Shown here: piece after piece, positions 1 through 9,056 of the stretch
Position numbering within the stretch: the first letter of the stretch is position 1
How the letters are laid out: the number at the start of each line of letters is the position of its first letter
DNA from: Lachnospiraceae bacterium KM106-2
GTDB lineage: Bacteria > Bacillota > Clostridia > Lachnospirales > Lachnospiraceae
Reading direction: 5' to 3'
Assembly (NCBI GenBank): GCA_009731425.1
Contig: AP018794.1
Coordinates: 1,805,960 to 1,869,959, forward strand
DNA length: 64,000 nucleotides
Made by a program: the position numbers and the translations under genes
The notes under the pieces: generated by a model
What the model was told of the DNA's origin: nothing
The model's database searches: none
Seen by the model: only the letters and a program-made list of their open reading frames with translations

Positions 1-12
1 GCTCAGCTTGAC

Positions 13-2217
13 TTAGGTCTCATTCCGTTTTTTTATTCTCTTACTATTTTGATACAGAATCCCAAAGCTTCCACATATTCCGACCTGTAACAAAAGGATT
101 AAACCACATTTTATGAAATAACTAGATTTGCTCATATACGTTTCTTCTATTTCGTCAAATATTTCAACAAATAGATCTAAGTTCTGTTCTTCTCCATTAA
201 TGCTAAAGACACCATTTTGAATATAGTCAAATTCCTGTGCATGTTTGGTACCAAATTGAATTGAATCTTTCTCTCCGGCTGTTTTCGTAATTTCAACCAG
301 ATATGTCTGTTTCTTCTTCACTTTACCTACATTACAGTCGAATTCAATCTTTCCGTTAGAACGTACCTTTTTCTTTGTAAAAGTTTGTTTCTCTAACTCT
401 GCTCCATTTGAATCAAGTAGACGCAATGTATAGACTGTACTTTCATCTCCACCCTTTAATTTCTTACCAATCAGACGAAGTCGATTAAAGGATTGGTTCG
501 TTAAAAACGTCTGTGTAAAGACACGATCTCTGATCGCACCATCTTTATAGTAAGTGTCGCCTCTTCGAGAGCCATTGGAGATATAATTCTTAAACGTTGC
601 TTTCTGGTTTGTAAAGTGATCCATCTTGATCAACATGATTCCAAGATTCATTATCAACAATAAGAAAGCAATACTTACCGCTGCTGCACGCATACTAACT
701 CGTCTTGAAAACGAGAACTTCTCTAAGCATGTGATCGTATCTTCAAGTCCAAATTCGAAGAGGATCAGCATCATGAAGATAAATGAGATACTATACTTGA
801 TATTCGCTTCCCAAATTAAGAAAAATACAATTGCACCAAACATAGATAATGCAAGAAGAAATTCCTGTAATAATACCTTTCTTCGTAACATGTGCCATAC
901 TGCTAGCAGGATACCAACTATGGTCAGCACACGAAAGATCTGCACATAGATCGCTACCAATACATTACGGTTATCATTGACATAACGATGTAGGGAACGC
1001 TCTCCTGTATCACGTTGATTATAAGTAAAACTTTCATCAGAGCCATCTGCCCACACTCTTGTTATTTTTCTTTGAGCCAAACCTACTAAGTTAGTAGTCT
1101 TGATTCGCTCTACTATTTTCTCTTTTGTCTTTGCCTGCTTTTCTTCATAGCTTACAAAGTGCTGCGTATACGCTAGATCATCATAGTTAAATCCACCGTC
1201 ATTTCCAAGACCCATCATGATCCAATGTGTGATCGGCAGTCTTGCAGACATAGTTGGATCCTTTAAAAATCTTCTTTCATACCCTGCAAATGATTTCGTA
1301 ATGATAAAAAAGCAGAGAAGAAAAATTCCTAATACTCTGACAAGATTCTTCCATCGATCTTTTCCCTCATATTGATTGTAAAGAGAAAACACAAAATAAA
1401 TACTGACTGCAATGATCGGAATGATCATAGTCGCACGTACCAGATAACCAATTCCAGCTACCATTCCCATCAACAAAATGTAACCGGTATTAACCACTTT
1501 TCCTTCCCTCTTCTGATAACAGATCGCCATATATAATAACAGCATACAAAAAGGAAGATTAAATGTATTGGTATACGTAAATGTCAGCCAGACATAAGTG
1601 GTCGGACAAAATGCGATCAAAAACATAGCAATCGCTGCCTGTCTTTTCCCACGTAATTTTCGAACAAGGAAATAGGTAATTAGGATTGCTAGATCGATCA
1701 TAATTACATTCAGTACAATAATGGCATTCCATAGGTGATCAATACCTAAAAATAACATCAATCGAAAGAATCCATATAGAAAGATTGCAAATGGATAATT
1801 GTTCGTATACCCTGCAAAATAACCAGTCTCATTTTGCAATACTAATTTCCCTTCACGAGCCGCCTCCATAGCGACTGTCAATAAATTAAAACTATCTGTC
1901 TTCGGATATGCTTTGGTTACAAACAGCAAATAGAGTATCTGCAACAGAATGATTCCAACAAATACTGCTCCCGAAACAATCACTGCCTTATCTTCTTCCA
2001 TCTTCCTCAAGGCTCTTGCAAGAAAGTACAAAACACTTCCAAGCAGGAAAGTTCCAAGCACTACCACCACGATCTGTGCCTTCTTCCCTTCCAGCTGCAT
2101 TCTCATAAACTGCGAAGTCATCGGCATCGAAAACAGAGATGTAAAAAAAAGATTCAAACATAAAAGACCAAGTCCGATTAATACAAACTTAGTAAAAGCC
2201 CCTTCCACTTTTCTCAT
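13..2217 (-). CDS. GT-C type membrane glycosyltransferase (ArnT/PMT-like, family 39-like)
   Basis: 734-residue polytopic membrane protein. About 11-13 hydrophobic helices occupy residues 10-520, followed by a roughly 150-residue soluble extracytoplasmic domain (550-690) and a last membrane helix near the C-terminus. This is the layout of GT-C enzymes that transfer a sugar or mannosyl group from a lipid-phosphate donor outside the membrane. An early external loop with acidic residues (YPKTDSFN, about residue 104) sits where GT-C proteins keep their catalytic Asp. The gene stands alone on the minus strand; AGGAG lies about 12 bases before the ATG, slightly far. Acceptor and donor cannot be told from sequence. 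Family fold is fairly sure, substrate unknown. Confidence 0.75.
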   Translation of the reverse strand: MRKVEGAFTKFVLIGLGLLCLNLFFTSLFSMPMTSQFMRMQLEGKKAQIVVVVLGTFLLGSVLYFLARALRKMEEDKAVIVSGAVFVGIILLQILYLLFVTKAYPKTDSFNLLTVAMEAAREGKLVLQNETGYFAGYTNNYPFAIFLYGFFRLMLFLGIDHLWNAIIVLNVIMIDLAILITYFLVRKLRGKRQAAIAMFLIAFCPTTYVWLTFTYTNTFNLPFCMLLLYMAICYQKREGKVVNTGYILLMGMVAGIGYLVRATMIIPIIAVSIYFVFSLYNQYEGKDRWKNLVRVLGIFLLCFFIITKSFAGYERRFLKDPTMSARLPITHWIMMGLGNDGGFNYDDLAYTQHFVSYEEKQAKTKEKIVERIKTTNLVGLAQRKITRVWADGSDESFTYNQRDTGERSLHRYVNDNRNVLVAIYVQIFRVLTIVGILLAVWHMLRRKVLLQEFLLALSMFGAIVFFLIWEANIKYSISFIFMMLILFEFGLEDTITCLEKFSFSRRVSMRAAAVSIAFLLLIMNLGIMLIKMDHFTNQKATFKNYISNGSRRGDTYYKDGAIRDRVFTQTFLTNQSFNRLRLIGKKLKGGDESTVYTLRLLDSNGAELEKQTFTKKKVRSNGKIEFDCNVGKVKKKQTYLVEITKTAGEKDSIQFGTKHAQEFDYIQNGVFSINGEEQNLDLFVEIFDEIEETYMSKSSYFIKCGLILLLQVGICGSFGILYQNSKRIKKRNET

Positions 2218-2397
2218 ATATCATATTTTCTCCTTAAGTATATTCCTACTTATTCTACTGATTATGACTTATTGTGTCAATCTTCGATTGTTTAGGCTAT
2301 TTTATTTATACTCACCGAACAAAGTATGTATCTCTGGCTTTTGTTTTTAGAAATTCTTTTTTATCTACACGGATTTTAGATAAGTTTACTATAAAAA

Positions 2398-2430
2398 AAC
2401 AGCGATAGAACCTATCATTCTATCACTGTT
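2398..2430 (-). terminator. Rho-independent terminator after DUF2628 gene
   Basis: 13-bp stem (2398-2410 with 2418-2430, one G-U pair on the minus transcript) with a 7-base loop, followed on the minus strand by a T7 run. It sits just after the stop codon of the minus gene ending at 2453. Confidence 0.85.
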
Positions 2431-2452
2431 ACTTACATTCATTATTAATTTA

Positions 2453-2980
2453 TTATAGCATTTCAATCAGCATCTGAACGACTGTACTTGCAAAATATGT
2501 TAATACCATCGCATTAATGATACTGCTCAACGTTAAACCACCACGGATCATATTCAGCTTTGCGGCATCTTCCTTATTAATTCCATCCTCACCAGGAAAG
2601 ATTACTTTGCTCTCCACATGACTGACATAAAAGAAATTTCCTAATGCTCCCAAAGCGATCATGAACGCAAAGAATGCGATCGTCCAAGGTAACGCCATTG
2701 ATACAATATTGGGATTTTGCATATACTTCACAAGAAGATTGGTTCCTTGTGAAAATAGCATAATTGTAAATGTCGAAATAAAACCTAGTAAATACATTTT
2801 TCTCGCATAAAACCAAACCGGACTAAAAATGCAAGCTGACCAGTTCCAACTAAACTTTTTTCCTGTTTGCTGTAACTTTTTATAATATTTTAAGTAATAA
2901 TCTGCATTACTACCAATGAATGCACGCATGATGTCTTCTTTTGAATTTCCGGCAGGAATGTAGTTATTAAAATCTCCCAT
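2453..2980 (-). CDS. DUF2628-family membrane protein
   Basis: 175 residues. The N-terminus is soluble, with a motif around residues 28-60 (YYKKLQ, FSWNWSACIFSPVWFYARKM) typical of DUF2628 proteins, followed by about four hydrophobic helices (60-80, 92-115, 145-170). The family is small membrane proteins of unknown function. A clear TAGGAGG ribosome site precedes the ATG. Single gene with its own terminator; function not assigned. Confidence 0.75.
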   Translation of the reverse strand: MGDFNNYIPAGNSKEDIMRAFIGSNADYYLKYYKKLQQTGKKFSWNWSACIFSPVWFYARKMYLLGFISTFTIMLFSQGTNLLVKYMQNPNIVSMALPWTIAFFAFMIALGALGNFFYVSHVESKVIFPGEDGINKEDAAKLNMIRGGLTLSSIINAMVLTYFASTVVQMLIEML

Positions 2981-3143
2981 AAAATATATCCTCCTAACTA
3001 CTTTTATAATAACTGATTTTCAAAACTAGTCAATAGAATTTATCATTTTTTCACAATTAGCACTATACTAGCAATATTCCTTATGTTAAAATATTAGACA
3101 AAATTCCATATCTTTTTATGGAAGTTAAAGGAGTAAATACACC

Positions 3144-4892
3144 ATGGCATTAGACGGTATCGTTATATCAAATCTCGTTCATGAATTAAGAACTAATTTA
3201 ATAGGTGGACGTATCAATAAAATCGCTCAGCCGGAAAAGGATGAGCTTCTTTTAACCATTAAAAATAATAGAGAGCAACATCGTCTCTTAATCAGTGCAA
3301 GTGCATCACTTCCTCTTATCTATCTTACTAAAGATAATAAGCCAAGCCCGATCACCGCACCCAACTTCTGTATGCTGCTAAGGAAGCATCTCAACAGTGC
3401 TAAGATCATCAATATTACACAGCCAAGTTTAGAGAGGATCATCGATATTGAGATCGAACACTTAAATGAACTTGGTGATGTCTGTACCAAATATCTCGTT
3501 GTTGAGATCATGGGAAAACATAGTAATATCATCTTTGTGGACGATAAAAAGATGATCATCGATAGTATCAAGCACATTTCCGGTATGGTAAGTTCGGTTC
3601 GTGAAGTTCTTCCCGGACGTCCTTATTTTATTCCTCAGACAGTAGACAAGCTAGATCCTCACAGCCTGACGAAAGAACATTTCTTAGAAAAGGTATTAGC
3701 AAAACCACTTCCACTAATGAAAGCAATTTATACCTCTTTAACAGGATTTAGTCCGATCATGGCAAATGAACTCTGCCACAGAGCATCCTTAGATGCTGAT
3801 ATGTCAACCAGCGCTCTGACTGAGATCGAACAGGTACACCTTTATCATCAATTCACTCTTCTTATGGAAGATATCGGGAACAATTCCTTCCATCCGAATA
3901 TCGTCTATAAAGGAGACGAACCGATTGAATTCGCCAGTGTCCCCCTAAGCTGTTATGGAGCTTCCTCATCAAAAGAGTTTGGTTCCATTTCTGAGGTACT
4001 AGAAAATTTCTATGCAATGAAAAATACGATCACAAGAATCAGACAGAAATCTTCTGATCTAAGACGTGTCTTAAACCACGCGATCGATCGTACTCGTAAG
4101 AAATATGAATTACAGTTAAAGCAGCTAAAAGATACGGAAAAACGTGATAAATATCGCATCTACGGGGAAATGATCAACACTTACGGTTATGAACTTACAG
4201 AAGGAAGCAAACAGCTTACCTGCTTAAATTACTATACCAATGAAGAGGTTACGATTCCCTTAGATCCAACCCTATCTCCAATGGAGAATTCAAAGAAATT
4301 CTTCAATAAATATAATAAGCTAAAGCGTACGTTTGAAGCACTTACCACTCAGTCGGAAGAAAGCTATGAAGAGTTAACTCATCTAGAAAGTATCTCTGCT
4401 GCCCTTGATATCGCTTTGGAAGAGGAAGATCTCGTAGAATTAAAAGAAGAGATGATGGATTATGGATATATTAAGAGAAAATACTCCTCTAAAAAAGGAA
4501 TGAAAAAGATAAAGATCACAAGTAAACCATTTCACTATCTCTCTTCCGATGGTTTCCATATGTATGTGGGTAAAAATAATTATCAAAATGAAGAGTTGAC
4601 CTTTAAATTCGCCAATGGGGGTGATTGGTGGTTCCATGCTAAAGGTTGCGCCGGTTCCCATGTTATTGTAAAAACAGAAGGGAAAGAACTTCCAGATGCT
4701 ACATTTGAAGAAGCTGGTCGTCTTGCAGGCTACTATTCCAAAGGAAAAGAAGCTCCAAAGGTTGAGATCGATTATACTCAGAGAAAACACATCAAAAAAC
4801 CAAATGCTGCGAAACCTGGCTATGTAATCTATCACACCAATTATTCCTTATTGATCGAACCGAACATCAACGGAATTGAAAAAATAAATTAG
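3144..4892 (+). CDS. rqcH: Rqc2 homologue RqcH (NFACT / fibronectin-binding family), ribosome quality control
   Basis: 582 residues, the usual family length. NFACT-N domain (1-about 180), coiled coil with HhH region (about 280-430) and NFACT-R domain near the C-terminus (about 450-560, with WWFHAKGCAGSHV and YVIYHTNYS). In Bacillus subtilis RqcH binds peptidyl-tRNA on stalled 50S subunits and directs Ala-tail synthesis, so the product likely acts in the cytoplasm on ribosomes. The DR pair needed for tRNA binding in characterised homologues (D97-R98) reads E97-R98 here, in LERII. Start fixed by AAAGGAG upstream. Twelve bases separate it from hisJ, so the two are probably co-transcribed. Confidence 0.9.
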   Translation: MALDGIVISNLVHELRTNLIGGRINKIAQPEKDELLLTIKNNREQHRLLISASASLPLIYLTKDNKPSPITAPNFCMLLRKHLNSAKIINITQPSLERIIDIEIEHLNELGDVCTKYLVVEIMGKHSNIIFVDDKKMIIDSIKHISGMVSSVREVLPGRPYFIPQTVDKLDPHSLTKEHFLEKVLAKPLPLMKAIYTSLTGFSPIMANELCHRASLDADMSTSALTEIEQVHLYHQFTLLMEDIGNNSFHPNIVYKGDEPIEFASVPLSCYGASSSKEFGSISEVLENFYAMKNTITRIRQKSSDLRRVLNHAIDRTRKKYELQLKQLKDTEKRDKYRIYGEMINTYGYELTEGSKQLTCLNYYTNEEVTIPLDPTLSPMENSKKFFNKYNKLKRTFEALTTQSEESYEELTHLESISAALDIALEEEDLVELKEEMMDYGYIKRKYSSKKGMKKIKITSKPFHYLSSDGFHMYVGKNNYQNEELTFKFANGGDWWFHAKGCAGSHVIVKTEGKELPDATFEEAGRLAGYYSKGKEAPKVEIDYTQRKHIKKPNAAKPGYVIYHTNYSLLIEPNINGIEKIN

Positions 4893-4904
4893 GGAGGACT
4901 TATT

Positions 4905-5711
4905 ATGATTCAAGCTGATTACCATGTTCATACCGCTTTTTCTTCCGACTCACAGGCATCGGTAGAGAGTATGATCGAACAAGCGATTGCTCTTGGATTT
5001 ACACGAATTTGCATTACTGATCATATGGATTACGATTATCCCAAAATCTATGATCTTGATTTTGTATTTCAACCAGATGAGTATTTTACGAAACTAGAAC
5101 AGATTCAAAAAAAATATGCTTCTAAGATAAAAGTTTTAATTGGGATCGAACTTGGTTTACGACCAAGCGTGACTGCAAAATGCAAACAGCTTGTTGAACA
5201 TTATCCGTTTGATTTCATAATCGGTTCTACCCACCTCGTCGATGATATTGATCCCTACGAAGCAACTTATTGGAACGATCAATCGGAAGAGGAATCGATT
5301 GATCGTTACTTTAAGACGATTTCTGATAATCTAGCTGCTTTTTCTGATATCGATGTGTATGGTCATTTAGATTATGTTGTCCGCTATGCACCTAGCAAAG
5401 CCTGTTCCTATGAATATAGTGCACATCAGCAGACAATTGATCAGGCATTACAAGCAATCCTTGCAAAAGGGAAAGGAATCGAAGTCAATACGGCAGGATA
5501 CAAATATGGACTTGGATTTGCCCATCCCAAGAAGGATATTATAAAACGTTATCTTGAATTAGGTGGAAAGATCATAACAATCGGTTCTGACGGTCACAAG
5601 CCTGAGCATATGGCTTATGATTTTAAAAAGGCTAGAGAGATGCTTTTATCTCTCGGTGTAAAAGAATATACCGTATTTGAAAAACGCCAGCCGATCTTTC
5701 TACCATTATAA
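4905..5711 (+). CDS. hisJ: Histidinol-phosphatase, PHP family
   Basis: 268 residues, full PHP fold. Metal-binding motifs are visible in order: DYHVHTAFSSDS at residue 4, ITDHMD near 38, GIELGLRP near 84, GSTHLVDD near 106, YGHLDYV near 160 and GSDGHKPEHM near 228. Hydrolyses histidinol phosphate to histidinol in histidine biosynthesis; no other his genes are present here, so related PHP phosphoesterase activity is not excluded. GGGAGG ribosome site; follows rqcH by 12 bases and ends at a bidirectional terminator. Confidence 0.85.
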   Translation: MIQADYHVHTAFSSDSQASVESMIEQAIALGFTRICITDHMDYDYPKIYDLDFVFQPDEYFTKLEQIQKKYASKIKVLIGIELGLRPSVTAKCKQLVEHYPFDFIIGSTHLVDDIDPYEATYWNDQSEEESIDRYFKTISDNLAAFSDIDVYGHLDYVVRYAPSKACSYEYSAHQQTIDQALQAILAKGKGIEVNTAGYKYGLGFAHPKKDIIKRYLELGGKIITIGSDGHKPEHMAYDFKKAREMLLSLGVKEYTVFEKRQPIFLPL

Positions 5712-5763
5712 AAAAGAATCCCCCTTCTCTCCATGATTCATGGTTTGAAGAGGGATTCTTTTT
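5711..5763. terminator. Bidirectional terminator between hisJ and mutS2-like gene
   Basis: Long inverted repeat (5711-5727 with 5747-5763, one mismatch) with an inner CCATG/CATGG hairpin. A-run on the left and T-run on the right, so it can end both convergent transcripts. It overlaps the hisJ stop codon. Confidence 0.9.
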
Positions 5764-5766
5764 ATT

Positions 5767-7680
5767 CTATTCTTTTATGGTAATCTCCAGCCCCTCCTCA
5801 TACTTTCGAAGCATCTGGTGTCTTGCCTTTCTAACTTTCACAGAATCAAATAGAATTGAAAAGTCATAATCAGGTGGATACAATTGATCTGCTTTCACCT
5901 TAAGCGTCAATCGTTTCTGATTGACATAAAACTTCTCCTTCTGTACCTGAACAAGAACAAGCCCTTTCTCATTCTCTGATTGCACTACAATTCCTAACTT
6001 CCCATCTGGATTAACTTGCACACTATCTCCTCTTGAAAAGATCGTATCCATTTGCTTTCTGTTATCAGCTTTCTGTTTTTTAATTCTTGCCGACTTCTCT
6101 TTCTTTAGCGTTCGATTTTCGGTATCATTACATAATGCTGCAATAATCGCTTCTGACTCTTCTTTATAAGCCTCTTTCGCTGCTACCTCAAGCATTGTTT
6201 CTGGTAATCCTAATCGTTTCGCGATATAAAGAGCACAACTTTCTCCTGCTTCTCCGACTTCTAACTGATACAGTGGCTTAAGTGCCTCTCGATCAAATGC
6301 CATCCTTGCGTTCTCGATTTCAGGATGCCTTGTGGCATAACTCTTCACGTCAGGGTAATGGGTTGTTACAAGGAATAAACATCCGCTTTTTCTAATTTCC
6401 TCTAAAATAGCAATGGCAATTCCCATTCCCTCTTGAGGATCGGTACCAGATCCTAATTCATCGAGAATGATAAAGGATTCCTCATTCATCCTTTTTAATA
6501 TTGAGATAATATTTGTAATATGAGCTGAGAAGGTCGATAAATTATCTTTCATATTCTGTCCATCTCCAATATCACAAAGCACTTGACTGCTCATACCGAT
6601 CTTGGCAATCTCACACGGAACATGAAGACCCGAGCATGCCATAAGGCTCATTAAACCCACGGTCTTGATCGTCACGGTCTTTCCTCCTGTATTGGGACCC
6701 GTTATGATCATTCCTTTTTTCTCTCTGCCTAATTCAATCGTAAGAGGAACGCATTGATCTGGATTTAGATGAGGATGCCTTGCATTCTTAAGATAAATAT
6801 AGTGTTCTGTCAATATTTCCGGCGTGGCTGCATTCATATCTACACTTAATTTCCCTTTTGCAAAAACAAAATCTAGTTTTCCTATTACTCTAATATTCTC
6901 ACGAAGCGCTGCTTCCTCTTTCGCAATCTCATCTAATATCCAATAAAGGATCCTTCTTTCTTCCGTATCCTCCTCGATCTTGTGTTGTTCATACTCATCT
7001 TGTAATTTTGATACACTATCCGGCTCTATAAACAAGGTAGATCCCGTTGCTGACTTATCGATCACACTCCCCTTCACTTTGTGTTTATACTGACTCTTTA
7101 TTGGAATGCAGATTCGTCCATTTCTTGTCACTACAAAATTCTCTGATAGATAGGCTTTATAATTGCGAAGAGAGGCTTCTCCTTTCTGCTTGATCTTATC
7201 CTCTAGTCGAAGTAAATCTCTTCTGATCTCAGCTAATGTACTGCTTGCCTGATCATCCACACGACCATTTCGAATACATTGTAAGATCAGTTCTCTTAAC
7301 GCTACTTCTGAATCCAGATTTTCATAATAGAATGCTAATGATAAGCCTTCCTTGCTCCCTTTTTCCAGATAATCTTTCATTCGTCTCACAGCTGCAAGGA
7401 ATCTTCCAATACTCTCGATATCATCTGGCTCTATTAGTTCTCCCTGGACTGCCTTCGTAATAAACTCATCAATCCGTTCCATGGAAGGGATCGGAGGTGT
7501 GCCCAAAAGATCTAACATTTTTCTTGCTTCCGAAGTCTCCTTTAGATTCTTCCTTAGCTCAAGTTCTGACAGAAAAGGTTTTAATTCCTGGATCATTTGT
7601 TTTGCCTGGTTAGTACTCGTGTATTCTTGTAACTGTTGTAATATTAGTGTATATCCTAAATTCTCAAATGTTTGATTCAT
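5767..7680 (-). CDS. MutS2-like DNA-binding ATPase lacking the Smr nuclease domain
   Basis: 637 residues from the chosen start. N-terminal MutS2-type core and clamp helices (1-about 290), MutS ATPase domain with Walker A GPNTGGKTVTIKT (about 325) and Walker B FIILDELGSGTDP (about 405), then a short KOW-like beta segment (about 545-595). MutS2 proteins are usually about 780-790 residues and end in an Smr nuclease domain; here the protein stops about 40 residues after the KOW-like part, so Smr is absent. The ATG at 7680 is preferred over the upstream open frame because GGAG lies about 10 bases before it and residue 1 aligns with MutS2 starts. Probable role is recognition of branched DNA or collided ribosomes. 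Convergent with hisJ. Confidence 0.85.
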   Translation of the reverse strand: MNQTFENLGYTLILQQLQEYTSTNQAKQMIQELKPFLSELELRKNLKETSEARKMLDLLGTPPIPSMERIDEFITKAVQGELIEPDDIESIGRFLAAVRRMKDYLEKGSKEGLSLAFYYENLDSEVALRELILQCIRNGRVDDQASSTLAEIRRDLLRLEDKIKQKGEASLRNYKAYLSENFVVTRNGRICIPIKSQYKHKVKGSVIDKSATGSTLFIEPDSVSKLQDEYEQHKIEEDTEERRILYWILDEIAKEEAALRENIRVIGKLDFVFAKGKLSVDMNAATPEILTEHYIYLKNARHPHLNPDQCVPLTIELGREKKGMIITGPNTGGKTVTIKTVGLMSLMACSGLHVPCEIAKIGMSSQVLCDIGDGQNMKDNLSTFSAHITNIISILKRMNEESFIILDELGSGTDPQEGMGIAIAILEEIRKSGCLFLVTTHYPDVKSYATRHPEIENARMAFDREALKPLYQLEVGEAGESCALYIAKRLGLPETMLEVAAKEAYKEESEAIIAALCNDTENRTLKKEKSARIKKQKADNRKQMDTIFSRGDSVQVNPDGKLGIVVQSENEKGLVLVQVQKEKFYVNQKRLTLKVKADQLYPPDYDFSILFDSVKVRKARHQMLRKYEEGLEITIKE

Positions 7681-7823
7681 CGCCTTTACTCTCCATTTTT
7701 TTATTTTTATTTGAACGATAATAGATGGAGACGTAGATTCCATGTAGAATTTTACTAACAATTTAATATAACCCGGCCACTTACCTCTTATAAGGATTGC
7801 TTTTGCTCATCAATTACATAAAA

Positions 7824-7863
7824 AAAACTATGAGACTTCAATCACAAAAAGACTCATAGTTTT
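7824..7863 (-). terminator. Terminator of the structured RNA gene
   Basis: 11-bp stem (7824-7834 with 7853-7863), 18-base loop, and T7-8 on the minus strand. It ends the RNA starting near 8027. Confidence 0.8.
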
Positions 7864-8027
7864 ACCGAGCAGGAGTGGATTGTTCTTGTCTGACATGGAT
7901 TTAGGCGCACTAATAAAACCTTTATTAAAATCATTTAATAAAGTATTCTGTAACACCTATGTTTAATTATGATCTACGTTCCATTTCAGATGCAATTAAC
8001 AAACAAACTCCTCGCTTTCTTATATTT
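7824..8027 (-). ncRNA. Free-standing structured small RNA, about 200 nt (6S RNA-like layout, unproven)
   Basis: No open frame fits this stretch, yet it has a consensus promoter at 8034-8062 and a strong terminator at 7824-7863. Between them the predicted RNA folds as nested pairs: a closing stem CGAGGAGU (8007-8014) with CGAG (7866-7869) and GAGT (7873-7876), a UCUGA/UCAGA pair further in, UAGGUG/CGCCUA, and an apical 10-bp hairpin CUUUAUUAAA/UUUAAUAAAG. A closed terminal stem, large internal loops and apical hairpin at about 200 nt resemble 6S RNA, the RNA polymerase regulator. I cannot confirm the family without a covariance search, so the RNA call is firmer than the 6S identity. Confidence 0.6.
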
Positions 8028-8033
8028 ATCAAT

Positions 8034-8062
8034 AGTATATTCTATTCCGTTTCTACTGTCAA
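8034..8062 (-). promoter_or_regulatory. Consensus sigma-A promoter of the small RNA
   Basis: On the minus strand TTGACA (8057-8062), 17-base spacer, TATACT (8034-8039). The -35 box overlaps the stop codon of the upstream DUF3795 gene. Predicted transcription start is near 8027. Confidence 0.85.
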
Positions 8063-8745
8063 GGTTCTACTTTTCGCGCAACTAAAATAGCGAATGCTCC
8101 TTCCACACTTCCGGTAGCATCAAAATCTTTTGGATATCCTACCTTTTCCTCTACACATCGTTTTAAAGTAGCTTTATAACAATCCAAGCCATACTCTTTA
8201 ATAAATAATGCGGTTGCCTTTGCAACATACTCCTCTTCTTTTCCATAGTATCCAACCTTACATGACGATAATTCTTCACACTGATAACAGCCTTCTAAGG
8301 ACTTTATCTTTGCACAAAATACATTTGGACATTGTTTATCCTCAAATAACGTTGCAAACGAACAGCAGTTATAATCGCTTCTACATCCTCCGCACCATTG
8401 TCCCAAAAAACAATAATCACAGTGATGGCCACAGTAGGATACCGGTTCCATTCCTTTTCTTGCTTCTTTCACTAATGCTGCCTTAATCTCATTACAACGA
8501 CTAATCCTTGCTCCTTTTGGCGTATCTCCATGCTCTTCATCATTAGAATAATCCGTTAACATCTTACAGGGAATGTCGGCACACTCTCCACAGAACCTTA
8601 CCTGACGGCTCTTTGCGCAGTTAGCCAGTTCACATTCTCTATAAAACGGATGTCCTTTCGTAGCAACACAACCCTGACATCCCGCCAGCTCACGGTAACT
8701 ACATTCATTACAATCCAGGCCACAATAACTGGTAATTGGATTCAT
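8059..8745 (-). CDS. Cysteine-rich DUF3795-type protein, duplicated
   Basis: 228 residues from the ATG at 8745, preceded by GGGAGGG; an upstream in-frame ATG at 8838 would overlap the next gene and lacks a ribosome site. Contains two Cys-rich modules: SYCGLDCNECSY at the N-terminus and SYCGHHCDYCF near residue 98, each followed by further CxxC-type pairs, as in DUF3795 proteins. Over 20 Cys suggest bound zinc or an iron-sulfur cluster, but function is unknown. Lies 31 bases after the Sm-like gene, likely one operon. Its stop codon overlaps the promoter of the small RNA. Confidence 0.75.
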   Translation of the reverse strand: MNPITSYCGLDCNECSYRELAGCQGCVATKGHPFYRECELANCAKSRQVRFCGECADIPCKMLTDYSNDEEHGDTPKGARISRCNEIKAALVKEARKGMEPVSYCGHHCDYCFLGQWCGGCRSDYNCCSFATLFEDKQCPNVFCAKIKSLEGCYQCEELSSCKVGYYGKEEEYVAKATALFIKEYGLDCYKATLKRCVEEKVGYPKDFDATGSVEGAFAILVARKVEP

Positions 8746-8776
8746 CTTATCCCTCCCTATCCCATCTCTGCTTTCG

Positions 8777-8995
8777 TTATAGCAGAAATGGATTCTTCGA
8801 TGGTTTTGCTTTTTTCTTATTATTTTCTTTCCACTCACTTATGTACGTTACATACTCCAAATTGACAACTGAGTCCCCTTCTTGTGTCTCCATAAGAAGC
8901 CAACCATCATCAACTTCCTTTATGATGCCATACTCTCTATCATCGATTGTGCATACCTCACAACTTTTTCCGATCATTCTCTCTACTAGTTCCAT
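8777..8995 (-). CDS. Small Sm-like beta-barrel protein
   Basis: 72 residues. The pattern (IGKSCEVCTIDDREYGIIKEVDDGWLLME, then VVNLEYVTYIS) is that of a small Sm-fold barrel: short strands with Gly at turns and a conserved VNLEYV near the end, followed by a basic Lys-rich tail. Similar small proteins are common in Lachnospiraceae; their role is not known, and RNA binding is only a suggestion from the fold. AAGGAA ribosome site about 9 bases upstream. First gene of a pair with the DUF3795 protein. Confidence 0.65.
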   Translation of the reverse strand: MELVERMIGKSCEVCTIDDREYGIIKEVDDGWLLMETQEGDSVVNLEYVTYISEWKENNKKKAKPSKNPFLL

Positions 8996-9056
8996 TGACT
9001 TTGATTCCTTCTTTCTTTTTTTGCTAACAATATTCTACCATTAAATTCCACAAAAA

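Noticed and set aside
7681..7761. N-terminal extension of the MutS2-like protein
   Set aside because: The extra 27 residues are unlike the family, and GGAG supports the ATG at 7680.
8743..8838. N-terminal extension of the DUF3795 protein to an ATG at 8838
   Set aside because: It would overlap the Sm-like gene, lacks a ribosome site and adds residues not typical of the family.
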